Origin: 2-02-FULL-38-15 sp964645555
Lineage (GTDB): Bacteria; Patescibacteriota; Microgenomatia; Daviesbacterales; UBA10151
Reading direction: 5' to 3'
Assembly (NCBI GenBank): GCA_964645555.1
Contig: CAZYBP010000044.1
Location: 1-7,944, forward strand
DNA length: 7,944 nucleotides
A model generated the notes under the pieces. That model was given only the letters and a program-made list of their open reading frames with translations, ran no database searches and had not been told where the DNA came from. Position numbers and translations under genes: made by a program. This document shows, piece by piece, positions 1-6,614 of the stretch (position 1 is its first letter; each line of letters begins with the position of its first letter).

Positions 1-168
1 GATATTGAAATAGCTTCATATCATGCAAATTTATTCATGAATAAAGGAAATGGCAAGGCTTCAGATTTTTACGCTCTTGCAAAAAAATATGTCCAAAAAG
101 TGAAAACTAAATTTGGCATTATTCTGGAACCCGAAGTCCAACTAATTAACCTACCGCCACTGGTTTAA
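1..168 (+). CDS. murB: UDP-N-acetylenolpyruvoylglucosamine reductase, C-terminal fragment (5' end outside window)
   Basis: This is the last 55 codons of MurB, the cytoplasmic FAD-dependent enzyme that reduces UDP-GlcNAc-enolpyruvate to UDP-MurNAc in peptidoglycan precursor synthesis. Reading frame 1 is open from the window edge to TAA at 166-168. It contains the family's C-terminal signature: H-A-N followed by N-K-G-N-G-K-A, then a helix, then F-G-I-I-L-E-P-E-V. The Glu of the EPEV segment corresponds to the proton-relay glutamate of the family. The short tail after EPEV fits the type II (Bacillus-like) form. The FAD-binding part lies outside the window. The gene converges on a minus-strand gene and the two share the palindrome just downstream. 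The family call is secure from the tail alone; whether the rest is intact cannot be seen. Confidence 0.88.
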   Translation, partial: DIEIASYHANLFMNKGNGKASDFYALAKKYVQKVKTKFGIILEPEVQLINLPPLV

Positions 169-207
169 TGGACTGGTTACATTCAATCTCTCCAGCGATT
201 AGTTGTA

Positions 208-241
208 ACTTGTTAAAATGATTTAAATCATTTTAACAAGT
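208..241. terminator. Perfect 34-base palindrome, probable bidirectional terminator
   Basis: Two 17-base arms (left arm acttgttaaaatgattt) are exact reverse complements with no spacer, centred between 224 and 225. It sits between the convergent murB (+) and the COG3323-like gene (-). On the minus strand it covers the last codons and TGA stop of that gene. As RNA it would fold the same way from either strand, with a tight AT-rich apex and A/T-rich flanks. There is no long T-run immediately after either arm, so classic intrinsic termination is not certain. A 3'-end-protecting hairpin or a palindromic DNA-binding site are alternatives. Confidence 0.6.
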
Positions 242-551
242 CCTCATCTATTAGCTGGTAAATTTCTAAAGGAACCTCTTCATAGGGATGTACTTTTTTA
301 ATGGCAGTTACTACTTGTTCCACCTTTTCTCTTTGACAAATTACTTCTATCTTTTCCTCTTCTATTTCTTGTGGTTTTCCTACCTTGCCAATGGCTGGAT
401 GAGCTCCTTTGTCCGGAGTAAACCTGCCTATTCCTCTGGAGGAAAAGGAGGCATGATGATAATTTCCCAGCTTCCCCGCTCCGGCATCTCCCATGGCTTG
501 CCTGACTTTATCAGCATCTTTCACGGGTACATAAGTCACTATCTTGAACAT
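228..551 (-). CDS. YqfO/NIF3-insert-like small protein (COG3323 type)
   Basis: This is a 107-residue protein matching the stand-alone version of the PII/CutA-like domain found inserted in YqfO/NIF3-family proteins. It shows the expected order: a first beta strand K-I-V-T-Y-V-P, a central G-N-Y-H-H-A-S-F segment with G-I-G-R-F-x-P, then a G-A-H-P-A-I-G-x-V-G segment, a strand with E-x-K-I-E-V, and the C-terminal H-P-Y-E-E-V-P motif followed by I-Y. Its molecular role is not established in the family; metal or nucleotide binding is often suggested from the fold. ATG at 551 follows the upstream solute-binding protein by only 6 bases. A GGAAG ribosome site at 562-566 lies inside the end of that gene, so the two are probably cotranscribed. 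The final codons and TGA stop lie inside the palindrome at 208-241. Confidence 0.85.
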   Translation of the reverse strand: MFKIVTYVPVKDADKVRQAMGDAGAGKLGNYHHASFSSRGIGRFTPDKGAHPAIGKVGKPQEIEEEKIEVICQREKVEQVVTAIKKVHPYEEVPLEIYQLIDEDLLK

Positions 552-557
552 ATATAA

Positions 558-1868
558 TCATCTTCCAGATGTAACAACTTGAGGTTTTGTATATTTATCC
601 ATTACTTGCTTGACCCCTTGATCAATCGTTTGTAGAACTGATTGTGGATCTACTCCTTGTAAAACAGCATTTACTGCATCTTCAAAATACTTAACTGTCT
701 CATCATTAATACCATTATCAAAAGTATTGGAAGAAAGGTACCAAAACTTATAAATAGGTCCTTGTGAAATAAAAGCCCCTACCACTGGATCACCAATCAG
801 TTCAGGACCTAACGAGGTTTGCGAATAAGGCTCACCGAATAATCTAACTTTTGAGGCTTGCTGATATGCTAATTTTTCCGTATTAGGAGATGTTAGAAAC
901 TGCACAAACTGCCAAGCTTGTTTCGCGTTTTTGCTATTTTTAGAAACTGCTTGTCCCCAAAACGAAGCCCAAGCAACTTGTTTACCGGATAATTGCGGTA
1001 CAGGCGCTACCTTAAAATTCAAACTGGAGTTTACCACTCTTAGCTCATGAGCCCGCCATGAAGGCGCAAAGTAGAAACCTAATCTACCGGATGCAAACAT
1101 TTGAGTGGATGAGGGCAACGTCACATCCCAAGTTTTTCTTCTCGGGTCGATTACAAAACCCGTGTAAAATCTCAGTATCTCAGCCACTTGGGGAGAGTTT
1201 AGATTGTTTAAATCTACACCGGGTTGCTGGAACAATAGTAACCCGATGATATCTGAAAAGTGGTCAACATTGCCTGTAGTACCTAGAGCTGCTCCGGCTG
1301 TTTTGATGCCCGAGGAATCTTTAACCGTCATTCTGCTGGCCGCATCCATAAACTCTTGCCAATTTTTCGGTACACTAGCACCTATGCCGCTCAGCATATC
1401 TACATTGTAAAACAGAGCCAAGCCGTCTATTTCCATTGGAGCAGCACAGATTTGATTATCTTTAACAAAACTTGATTGAGCTACCGGATAGAACATATCT
1501 TTGTAACCTGAGATACTAAAGACATCTGACGGTGCGGCTGCTAAATCATCATAAAACATTGGCAGCCAAGAATTGTGGATCATAAATACATCCGGTCCTA
1601 CCCCTTCCCTGACTTGAGTCTGTACCCTGGTCCTGTAATTAACTGAGGATTGTTTAACATAATTGATGGTCACTTTGGGATTTTGTTTTTGATATTCAGC
1701 AATTAATGGTTTAATTAGGTTATCATCTTCCCATAAACCCCAATAAGTTAAAGTTATCGGTCCATTGGTTGTAGGTTGATTAAAAAGGGAAATACTTGGA
1801 CCAAACCTCCAAAAAATAAAACCGAAAACAATTGCCAAAGAAAGAACAATAATAATGATTCTCTTCAT
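558..1868 (-). CDS. ABC-type extracellular solute-binding protein, family 1 (sugar-type), membrane-anchored
   Basis: This 436-residue protein has the architecture of family-1 (MalE/UgpB-like) binding proteins, which capture a sugar or similar solute outside the membrane and deliver it to an ABC permease. Residues about 3-21 are a lysine/arginine-led, strongly hydrophobic segment. No lipobox cysteine follows; the first Cys is far inside, near A-P-M-E-I-D-G. It is therefore probably held by an uncleaved signal anchor. Just after the anchor comes the typical first strand L-T-Y-W-G-L-W. Then follow the helix L-I-A-E-Y-Q-K-Q-N-P, the G-P-D-V-F segment, and the mid-protein P-x-N-W-Q-E-F hinge region. 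The C-terminal half has K-Q-A-W-Q-F-V-Q-F-L-T-S, as in many sugar-binding members. Length is normal for the family. No permease or ATPase gene is in the window, so the substrate is unknown. No clear Shine-Dalgarno precedes ATG 1868; the upstream bases are heptamer repeat. Confidence 0.86.
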   Translation of the reverse strand: MKRIIIIVLSLAIVFGFIFWRFGPSISLFNQPTTNGPITLTYWGLWEDDNLIKPLIAEYQKQNPKVTINYVKQSSVNYRTRVQTQVREGVGPDVFMIHNSWLPMFYDDLAAAPSDVFSISGYKDMFYPVAQSSFVKDNQICAAPMEIDGLALFYNVDMLSGIGASVPKNWQEFMDAASRMTVKDSSGIKTAGAALGTTGNVDHFSDIIGLLLFQQPGVDLNNLNSPQVAEILRFYTGFVIDPRRKTWDVTLPSSTQMFASGRLGFYFAPSWRAHELRVVNSSLNFKVAPVPQLSGKQVAWASFWGQAVSKNSKNAKQAWQFVQFLTSPNTEKLAYQQASKVRLFGEPYSQTSLGPELIGDPVVGAFISQGPIYKFWYLSSNTFDNGINDETVKYFEDAVNAVLQGVDPQSVLQTIDQGVKQVMDKYTKPQVVTSGR

Positions 1869-1871
1869 AAA

Positions 1872-1945
1872 TAGTCGTCAGCTTTCAGTCTTCAGCTATC
1901 AGATAATTATTCTGTCTGACGACTGAGTGTTCATGACTGATGGCT
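1872..1945. repeat. Degenerate heptamer repeats arranged as an inverted pair
   Basis: The left part reads as consecutive 7-base units TAGTCGT, CAGCTTT, CAGTCTT and CAGCTAT (1872-1899). The right part, read on the minus strand, contains CAGTCAT, CAGTCGT and CAGACAG units. The arms include an exact 9-base inverted repeat, AGTCGTCAG at 1873-1881 and CTGACGACT at 1916-1924, around an AT-rich centre (about 1903-1911). The array fills most of the 113-base gap between two divergent genes, so both 5' leaders and probably both promoters lie in or beside it. No transposase is nearby. The same unit recurs at 2001-2028. Confidence 0.72.
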
Positions 1946-1981
1946 ATTTTCAATTATACCCCAAAAGGTTAAAATGTCCGC

Positions 1982-3769
1982 ATGGCAAAGGCTAAAAAAA
2001 CAGCTAGCAGCTATCAGCTATCAGCTATTAGACAAAAACTGATTAGGCTTTCAATTCTTCCTATAATTTTAGGTTTAACTTTATTTTATCTGATAAGTTT
2101 AGCTTACCAACAATTTATTGCTGATAAATATTACCCACAAACATTTGTAGGAGATACCAATATCTCGTTGTTAACCGAAGGTCAAGCAATTAGAAAAATT
2201 CAGTCTAATTTTAATAAAAGGAGTCAGCAAAAATTACAACTTGCTTACCCCCAAGCAACTTTTGAAATTGATTTGGCCACCTCGTCAGCCAATTTAGACT
2301 ATTCTGCCCTATATCCGGCTTTGAGTGTAGGCAGATCGGATAATCTATTCGCCAATTTACAAAAACAGTTTCAAATATTGATATTCACTTATCACATCTA
2401 CCCCAAAATCACCCTATCTTTAGATAAACAAATGGACAATATAGAAAAAGCTGTTGAAAAGGAAGCCCAAGATGCCCAGCTTATTTTTGATGAAACCACC
2501 ACAGCAGAAGGCAGTCCTTCTGCCAGAATTCAAATCAAAGAAAGTATAGACGGTTTAACTTTGGATAGACAAAAACTGCAAGAAAATATTTCCCAATACT
2601 TATTAACCGGGAAATATTCTTCTGAACTACCTCTAAAATCAATTCCTCCCAAAGTTACCACTTCATTTGCATTAAAAGCCAAACAAGTTTTAGAAAATAC
2701 TCTAACAGAACCTATTCAGCTTACCTTCCAGACAAGCAAATGGACCATTGATACCAAACAGCTTTTAACCTTAATTGATTTAACAAAGGGAGAAAATTTA
2801 TTAAGTAAAGAACAAACCCATTTTTATTTGGGGCAAATTGCATCTGGAATAGACCAGCAGGTTCAAGAAGGCCAGTTTGATTTTAATCCTCAAACCAAAA
2901 AAGTAACTGCTTTTACGCCTTCCCAGGAAGGCCGCAAGCTGGATTTGGATAAAACTTATCAGCTGCTAACTGATGCGATAAATGATAATTCACCTAAAAA
3001 AATCGATCTGCCTGTTAGCATAGTCAAACCTAAAATTCAAACCTCAGATGTAAATAGTTTGGGCATTAAAGAACTACTGGGCAGGGGCATTTCCAATTTT
3101 GCCGGCTCAATCCAAAATAGGATCTACAATGTTGACTTGACTGCTTCCAAAATAAACGGAGTATTAATTCCGCCAGGGGAAACATTTTCTTTTAATCAAA
3201 CAGTTGGGGATATTTCTGCTGCCACCGGTTTTAAACAAGCTTATGTCATAAAAGAAGGAAGAACAGTTTTAGATGATGGCGGCGGAGTTTGCCAGGATTC
3301 AACTACCCTTTTTCGGGCAGTATTAAATGCCGGGCTGCCTGTCATCAAAAGAACAGCTCATGCTTATCGGGTAGGTTATTATGAGCAGGGTTTTCCTCCT
3401 GGTTTAGATGCCACTGTTTTTTACCCGTCAGTAGATTTTCAATTCAAAAATGACACCCCAGCTCATATTTTAATCCAAGCTTATACTCAAGGTCTAACTT
3501 TATATGTTGATTTATATGGCACCTCAGATGGTAGGGTAGCTACTATTTCTAAATCTTCAGTCACAAACCAAACTCCACCTCCGCCGGAACTAAGACAAGA
3601 CGATCCGACTTTACCAAAAGGCACTGTCAAACAAGTAGACTGGTCAGCCTGGGGAGCTACAGTTAAATTTAATAGGACTGTTACTAAAAACGGGCAAACC
3701 TTAGCCCAGGAAACCTGGGTCTCAAACTACAAACCCTGGCAAGCGGTTTATTTAATAGGGACACAATAA
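1982..3769 (+). CDS. VanW-domain, YoaR-like membrane-anchored cell-wall protein
   Basis: This 595-residue protein has a short basic cytoplasmic N-terminus, one transmembrane helix at about residues 23-42, and a large extracytoplasmic part. Residues about 60-360 resemble the paired peptidoglycan-binding-4 domains of YoaR-like proteins, including an A-F-T-P-S-Q-E-G-R-K-L-D-L-D segment. Residues about 365-505 are a VanW domain, with F-S-F-N-x-x-V-G, then G-F-K-Q-A-Y-V-I, then the hallmark G-G-G-V-C-Q at 433-438. This is followed by the H-A-Y-R-V segment, G-L-D-A-T-V-F-Y-P and F-K-N. The biochemical role of VanW is not settled, but this architecture is typical of envelope proteins near peptidoglycan. 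ATG 1982 is chosen because it precedes the anchor and no later in-frame ATG would keep it. The upstream AAAAGG at 1963-1968 is a weak, distant ribosome site. Codons 7-16 are encoded by heptamer repeats (2001-2028). Confidence 0.9.
   Translation: MAKAKKTASSYQLSAIRQKLIRLSILPIILGLTLFYLISLAYQQFIADKYYPQTFVGDTNISLLTEGQAIRKIQSNFNKRSQQKLQLAYPQATFEIDLATSSANLDYSALYPALSVGRSDNLFANLQKQFQILIFTYHIYPKITLSLDKQMDNIEKAVEKEAQDAQLIFDETTTAEGSPSARIQIKESIDGLTLDRQKLQENISQYLLTGKYSSELPLKSIPPKVTTSFALKAKQVLENTLTEPIQLTFQTSKWTIDTKQLLTLIDLTKGENLLSKEQTHFYLGQIASGIDQQVQEGQFDFNPQTKKVTAFTPSQEGRKLDLDKTYQLLTDAINDNSPKKIDLPVSIVKPKIQTSDVNSLGIKELLGRGISNFAGSIQNRIYNVDLTASKINGVLIPPGETFSFNQTVGDISAATGFKQAYVIKEGRTVLDDGGGVCQDSTTLFRAVLNAGLPVIKRTAHAYRVGYYEQGFPPGLDATVFYPSVDFQFKNDTPAHILIQAYTQGLTLYVDLYGTSDGRVATISKSSVTNQTPPPPELRQDDPTLPKGTVKQVDWSAWGATVKFNRTVTKNGQTLAQETWVSNYKPWQAVYLIGTQ
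2001..2028 (+). repeat. Four tandem heptamers inside the VanW-like coding sequence
   Basis: CAGCTAG is followed by three exact CAGCTAT units in direct tandem, and a partial unit follows. The tract encodes the S-S-Y-Q-L-S-A-I stretch of the cytoplasmic N-terminus, ahead of the membrane helix. It is the same family of units as the intergenic array at 1872-1945. Because the unit is 7 bases, gain or loss of one copy would shift the frame. Confidence 0.85.
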
Positions 3770-3808
3770 CCCCTAGCAACTTTTGTACAATTTTGGGTAT
3801 TATATAGC

Positions 3809-3813
3809 AAGGA
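3809..3813 (+). promoter_or_regulatory. Ribosome binding site that fixes the kinase start
   Basis: AAGGA at 3809-3813 lies 5 bases before ATG 3819. The frame is open further upstream to a TTG at 3783, but that would add a 12-residue extension not expected in the family and has no ribosome site. The ATG start puts the I-T-V-T-G-S strand of PfkB kinases at the very N-terminus, where it belongs. Confidence 0.75.
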
Positions 3814-3818
3814 AAAAT

Positions 3819-4754
3819 ATGATTACAGTTACAGGTTCTTTGGCTTTTGACCATATTATGGATTTTCCGGGCAAGTTTGCAGATCACATTATGCCTGATA
3901 AAATCCATCAAATTAATTTGTCTTTTTTAGTTAACAGCCTAAAAAAACAAAAAGGCGGGACTGCGGGCAATATTGCCTATAATTTAGCCCTTTTAAAAAT
4001 ACCTGTTGCCATAGTAGGAGCAGTTGGGGTTGATTTTTTAGACTACGCCAAATCCCTAAAAGAAACAGGGGTGGATATCTCTCAAATAAAAATAATTGAA
4101 AACAACTTAACTTCTTCTGCTTTTATTATGACTGATAATACAGATAATCAAATCACAGCCTTTTATCCTGGGGCAATGGATTATACTGACAAACTTTCTT
4201 TAGAAAATAACAAGGCTGATTTTACAGTAATTTCTCCTAACAACCCGCAGGCCATGGTTAATTTTTGTAAACAGTGCCAAAATTCAAATACTCCATATAT
4301 GTTAGATCCTGGAATGCAACTGCCTGCTTTAAGCCCGGAAGATCTAAAAAACATGATATCCGGCGCTACTATTTTAATTGGCAATGATTATGAAATTAGT
4401 CTGTTGGAAGAAAAAGTAGCTTTGGATGAGAACCAATTACTTTCTCAAGTTAAAATCTTAATTACTACCTTGGGAGAAAAAGGCTCAATTATCCAAACAT
4501 CAGGTCAAACTGTTAAAATTAATCCTGCTAAACCTAGACAAGTCCTGGATCCTACCGGAGCGGGAGATGCATATAGGGCCGGATTTTTAGCAGGCTATTT
4601 AAAAAACTTAGATTTAAAAACTTGCGGTCAAATGGGCAGTTTAGCTGCTTGTTATGCAGTAGAAAAATATGGTACAAGTAATCACAGCTTTAATATGGAG
4701 GAATTTAAACATAGATATCAGGAAAACTTTGGAGAAGAACTTAAATTATCATGA
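3819..4754 (+). CDS. PfkB-family carbohydrate/nucleoside kinase, probable adenosine kinase
   Basis: This is a 311-residue cytoplasmic ATP-dependent kinase of the ribokinase (PfkB) superfamily. It starts with the strand I-T-V-T-G-S-L-A-F-D. The first family signature is G46-G47-T-A-G-N51 with a following G-A-V-G-V-D. The second is D244-P-T-G-A-G-D250-A-Y, in which G-A-G-D forms the anion hole and D250 is the catalytic base. Its stop overlaps the ahcY start by ATGA. A product of AhcY is adenosine, which inhibits the reversible hydrolysis unless removed. This coupling makes adenosine the most likely substrate (AMP as product), but ribokinase-like or broad nucleoside kinase activity cannot be excluded from sequence alone. 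The VanW-like gene ends 49 bases upstream on the same strand, so readthrough from it is possible. Confidence 0.85.
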   Translation: MITVTGSLAFDHIMDFPGKFADHIMPDKIHQINLSFLVNSLKKQKGGTAGNIAYNLALLKIPVAIVGAVGVDFLDYAKSLKETGVDISQIKIIENNLTSSAFIMTDNTDNQITAFYPGAMDYTDKLSLENNKADFTVISPNNPQAMVNFCKQCQNSNTPYMLDPGMQLPALSPEDLKNMISGATILIGNDYEISLLEEKVALDENQLLSQVKILITTLGEKGSIIQTSGQTVKINPAKPRQVLDPTGAGDAYRAGFLAGYLKNLDLKTCGQMGSLAACYAVEKYGTSNHSFNMEEFKHRYQENFGEELKLS

Positions 4755-6007
4755 AATACGACGTTAAAGATATAAAACTGGCTGCCAAAGGAAAATTACG
4801 CATTGAGTGGGCTGGATCCCAAATGAAAGTTTTAAACTTAATTAAAGAAGATTTTACCAAACATAAACCCCTTAAAGGAATCACCTTAGCCGCCTGTTTA
4901 CATGTTACTTCTGAAACTGCCAATTTGATGATTGCTCTCAAAGAGGGAGGGGCTAATTTAGCACTTTGTGCCTCAAACCCTCTCTCTACCCAAGATGATG
5001 TGGCTGCCTCTTTGGTGCGAGATTACGAAATTCCTACTTTTGCCATTAAAGGCGAAGATAAAGAGACTTATTATAACCATTTAAATACAGTGATGGATTT
5101 TAAGCCGCAAATTACCATGGATGACGGAGCAGATTTAGTAACTTTACTTCACACAGAGAGATTATCCCAACTACCTGAAGTGATCGGATCCTCTGAGGAA
5201 ACAACCACCGGTGTAATAAGACTTCGGGCCATGTTAAAAGATGGCACCTTAAAAATCCCGGTCATTGCCGTCAATGATTCCAATACTAAACATATGTTTG
5301 ATAATAGATACGGCACCGGCCAATCTACCATCGATGGAATCAGCAGAGCCACTAATATACTCCTGGCAGGGAAAAAGTTTGTGGTTTGCGGTTATGGCTG
5401 GTGCGGCAGGGGTTTGGCTACCAGAGCAAGAGGCATGGGTTCACAAGTCATTATTACAGAGGTAGATCCGCTAAAAGCTTTGGAAGCGGTAATGGACGGT
5501 TTTGATGTGATGCCAAAAACAGAGGCTATAAAGATTGCTGATATTGTCTGCACTGCCACCGGCAACAAAACAGTTTTATCTGTGGAAGATTTTAAAAATT
5601 CCAAAGACGGGCTAATTGTGGCCAACACCGGACACTTTAATGTGGAATTTGATTATGACGGACTTACTAAAATTGCCACTAAAAAAAGGCTGCTGCGTGA
5701 CAACTTGGAAGAAATAACTTTACCTGGGGGCAAAAAATTATTTGTACTGGGTGAAGGCAGACTAATTAATTTAGCCTCAGCAGAAGGCCACCCGCCTGAT
5801 GTAATGGATATGTCCTTTGCCAACCAGGCTTTAGCAGCCAAATTTTTGGTGGAAAACAAAGGCAAACTTAAGGTAGATGTTTATACCGTACCAAAAGAGA
5901 TGGATGATGAAATTGCCAAATTAAAGCTAGAATCTTTAGGAATAAAAATTGATAAGTTAACAGAAGAGCAAAAACATTATCTTTCCTCCTGGAATGAAGG
6001 AACTTAA
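4751..6007 (+). CDS. ahcY: Adenosylhomocysteinase (S-adenosylhomocysteine hydrolase)
   Basis: This 418-residue NAD-dependent cytoplasmic enzyme cleaves S-adenosylhomocysteine to adenosine and homocysteine, relieving product inhibition of methyltransferases. Residues matching the known catalytic set are visible: H51 (L-H-V-T), D125 in D-D-G-A-D-L, E150 in S-E-E-T-T-T-G, K180 and D184 in N-T-K-H-M-F-D-N, and H295 in N-T-G-H-F. The NAD fold is V-C-G-Y-G-W-C-G-R-G at about 212-221, with acidic E237 following in I-I-T-E-V-D-P. The C-terminal N-L-A-S-A-E-G-H-P-P-D-V-M-D is present. The protein is short and ends without the eukaryotic D-H-Y-R-Y tail, and T189 stands where the human enzyme has Cys195; both fit the Thermotoga/archaeal-like subtype as I recall it. 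Some archaeal relatives prefer S-inosylhomocysteine, but the overlapping kinase argues for adenosine chemistry. The ATGA overlap implies translational coupling. Confidence 0.95.
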   Translation: MKYDVKDIKLAAKGKLRIEWAGSQMKVLNLIKEDFTKHKPLKGITLAACLHVTSETANLMIALKEGGANLALCASNPLSTQDDVAASLVRDYEIPTFAIKGEDKETYYNHLNTVMDFKPQITMDDGADLVTLLHTERLSQLPEVIGSSEETTTGVIRLRAMLKDGTLKIPVIAVNDSNTKHMFDNRYGTGQSTIDGISRATNILLAGKKFVVCGYGWCGRGLATRARGMGSQVIITEVDPLKALEAVMDGFDVMPKTEAIKIADIVCTATGNKTVLSVEDFKNSKDGLIVANTGHFNVEFDYDGLTKIATKKRLLRDNLEEITLPGGKKLFVLGEGRLINLASAEGHPPDVMDMSFANQALAAKFLVENKGKLKVDVYTVPKEMDDEIAKLKLESLGIKIDKLTEEQKHYLSSWNEGT

Positions 6008-6020
6008 TATCTTCCTTTTT
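5997..6020 (+). terminator. Weak candidate intrinsic terminator after ahcY
   Basis: AAGGAA (5997-6002) can pair with TTCCTT (6012-6017) across a 9-base loop, followed by TTT and an AT-rich stretch. The stem overlaps the ahcY stop codon. It is only 6 bp, so support is modest. The opposite strand has no T-run after this stem. The gap to the convergent hydrolase gene is only 19 bases. Confidence 0.35.
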
Positions 6021-6026
6021 ATCATT

Positions 6027-6614
6027 TTAGCCAATTAGACTTAATAAAAACGGAAACTCCCGGTATGGTTGTTCGAAAAAATCAGATCCCATATGACCCT
6101 GACCTGCCATAACGATTAAGTTTGCTTTATCTGCTCCTATACCATCAACTATTTGTTGACCCTTCTTGTCATTACATCCATAAGGATCATCATCTGAGTT
6201 AAGACAAAGAACTTGCCTAACTGAGCGTCGTATGCAATCCCAATCATAAGCTTCTTGCAGAATCGGATTTGTACCTTCAAACCAAACTTCATCCAACTCA
6301 GTGGGGGTACAAAAACCAGCCACTAAAATCACCTGCCTGATAACAACTTCTTTAAGTCTTTCCAAAACACTTAGCGCTAAGGGACTCCCAGCTGAATGAG
6401 CAATTAAAACAGTCTCATTTGTATAGGGCAACGCCAAAGCAGGCGGCAACCAATCACTCAATGACGGCCTTTCTGAAGTAAGCGGCAATTGAGGAATTCT
6501 AACAGTAAAACCTCTATCTACAAGTCCCAAGCAAATATTGGGAACCCAAATTGATTCGGCAGATTCTCCTGCACCTGGAAAAATAAGTGCTTGTTTTTCA
6601 GCTTGCTTACTCAT
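6027..6614 (-). CDS. Small alpha/beta serine hydrolase, RBBP9/YdeN-like
   Basis: This 195-residue cytoplasmic protein has a minimal alpha/beta-hydrolase fold. The oxyanion-hole strand is A-L-I-F-P-G-A-G near residues 9-16. The nucleophile elbow is I-A-H-S74-A-G. The acid is probably D142 or D143 in L-N-S-D-D-D-P-Y, and the histidine is H174 in G-Q-G-H-M-G-S. This order and length match the RBBP9/YdeN (Ser_hydrolase) family, whose physiological substrates are mostly unknown. ATG 6614 overlaps the upstream PLP-enzyme stop by ATGA. An unusually strong GGAGGTG (6629-6635, minus strand) sits 14 bases before the start, inside the PLP gene. The gene is therefore in the SAM-riboswitch operon. It is too short, and of the wrong family, to be a MetX homoserine acetyltransferase, so its role in sulfur metabolism is open. 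Confidence 0.82.
   Translation of the reverse strand: MSKQAEKQALIFPGAGESAESIWVPNICLGLVDRGFTVRIPQLPLTSERPSLSDWLPPALALPYTNETVLIAHSAGSPLALSVLERLKEVVIRQVILVAGFCTPTELDEVWFEGTNPILQEAYDWDCIRRSVRQVLCLNSDDDPYGCNDKKGQQIVDGIGADKANLIVMAGQGHMGSDFFEQPYREFPFLLSLIG

Noticed and set aside
288..557. Open frame of 89 codons on + opposite the COG3323-like gene
   Set aside because: It is an antisense shadow of a well-matched family protein, with a low-complexity aromatic-rich product and no ribosome site.
1873..1924. Terminal inverted repeats of an insertion sequence or MITE
   Set aside because: The inverted arms are made of tandem heptamers, there is no transposase, and no flanking target-site duplication is visible.
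3783..3818. TTG start extending the kinase by 12 residues
   Set aside because: There is no ribosome site before the TTG, while AAGGA is correctly spaced before ATG 3819, and the family begins at the I-T-V-T-G strand.
5392..5628. Minus-strand open frame inside ahcY, with similar ones at 5149-5352 and 5653-5865
   Set aside because: They lie wholly within a strongly conserved gene on the other strand and have no recognisable domain; they are coding shadows.
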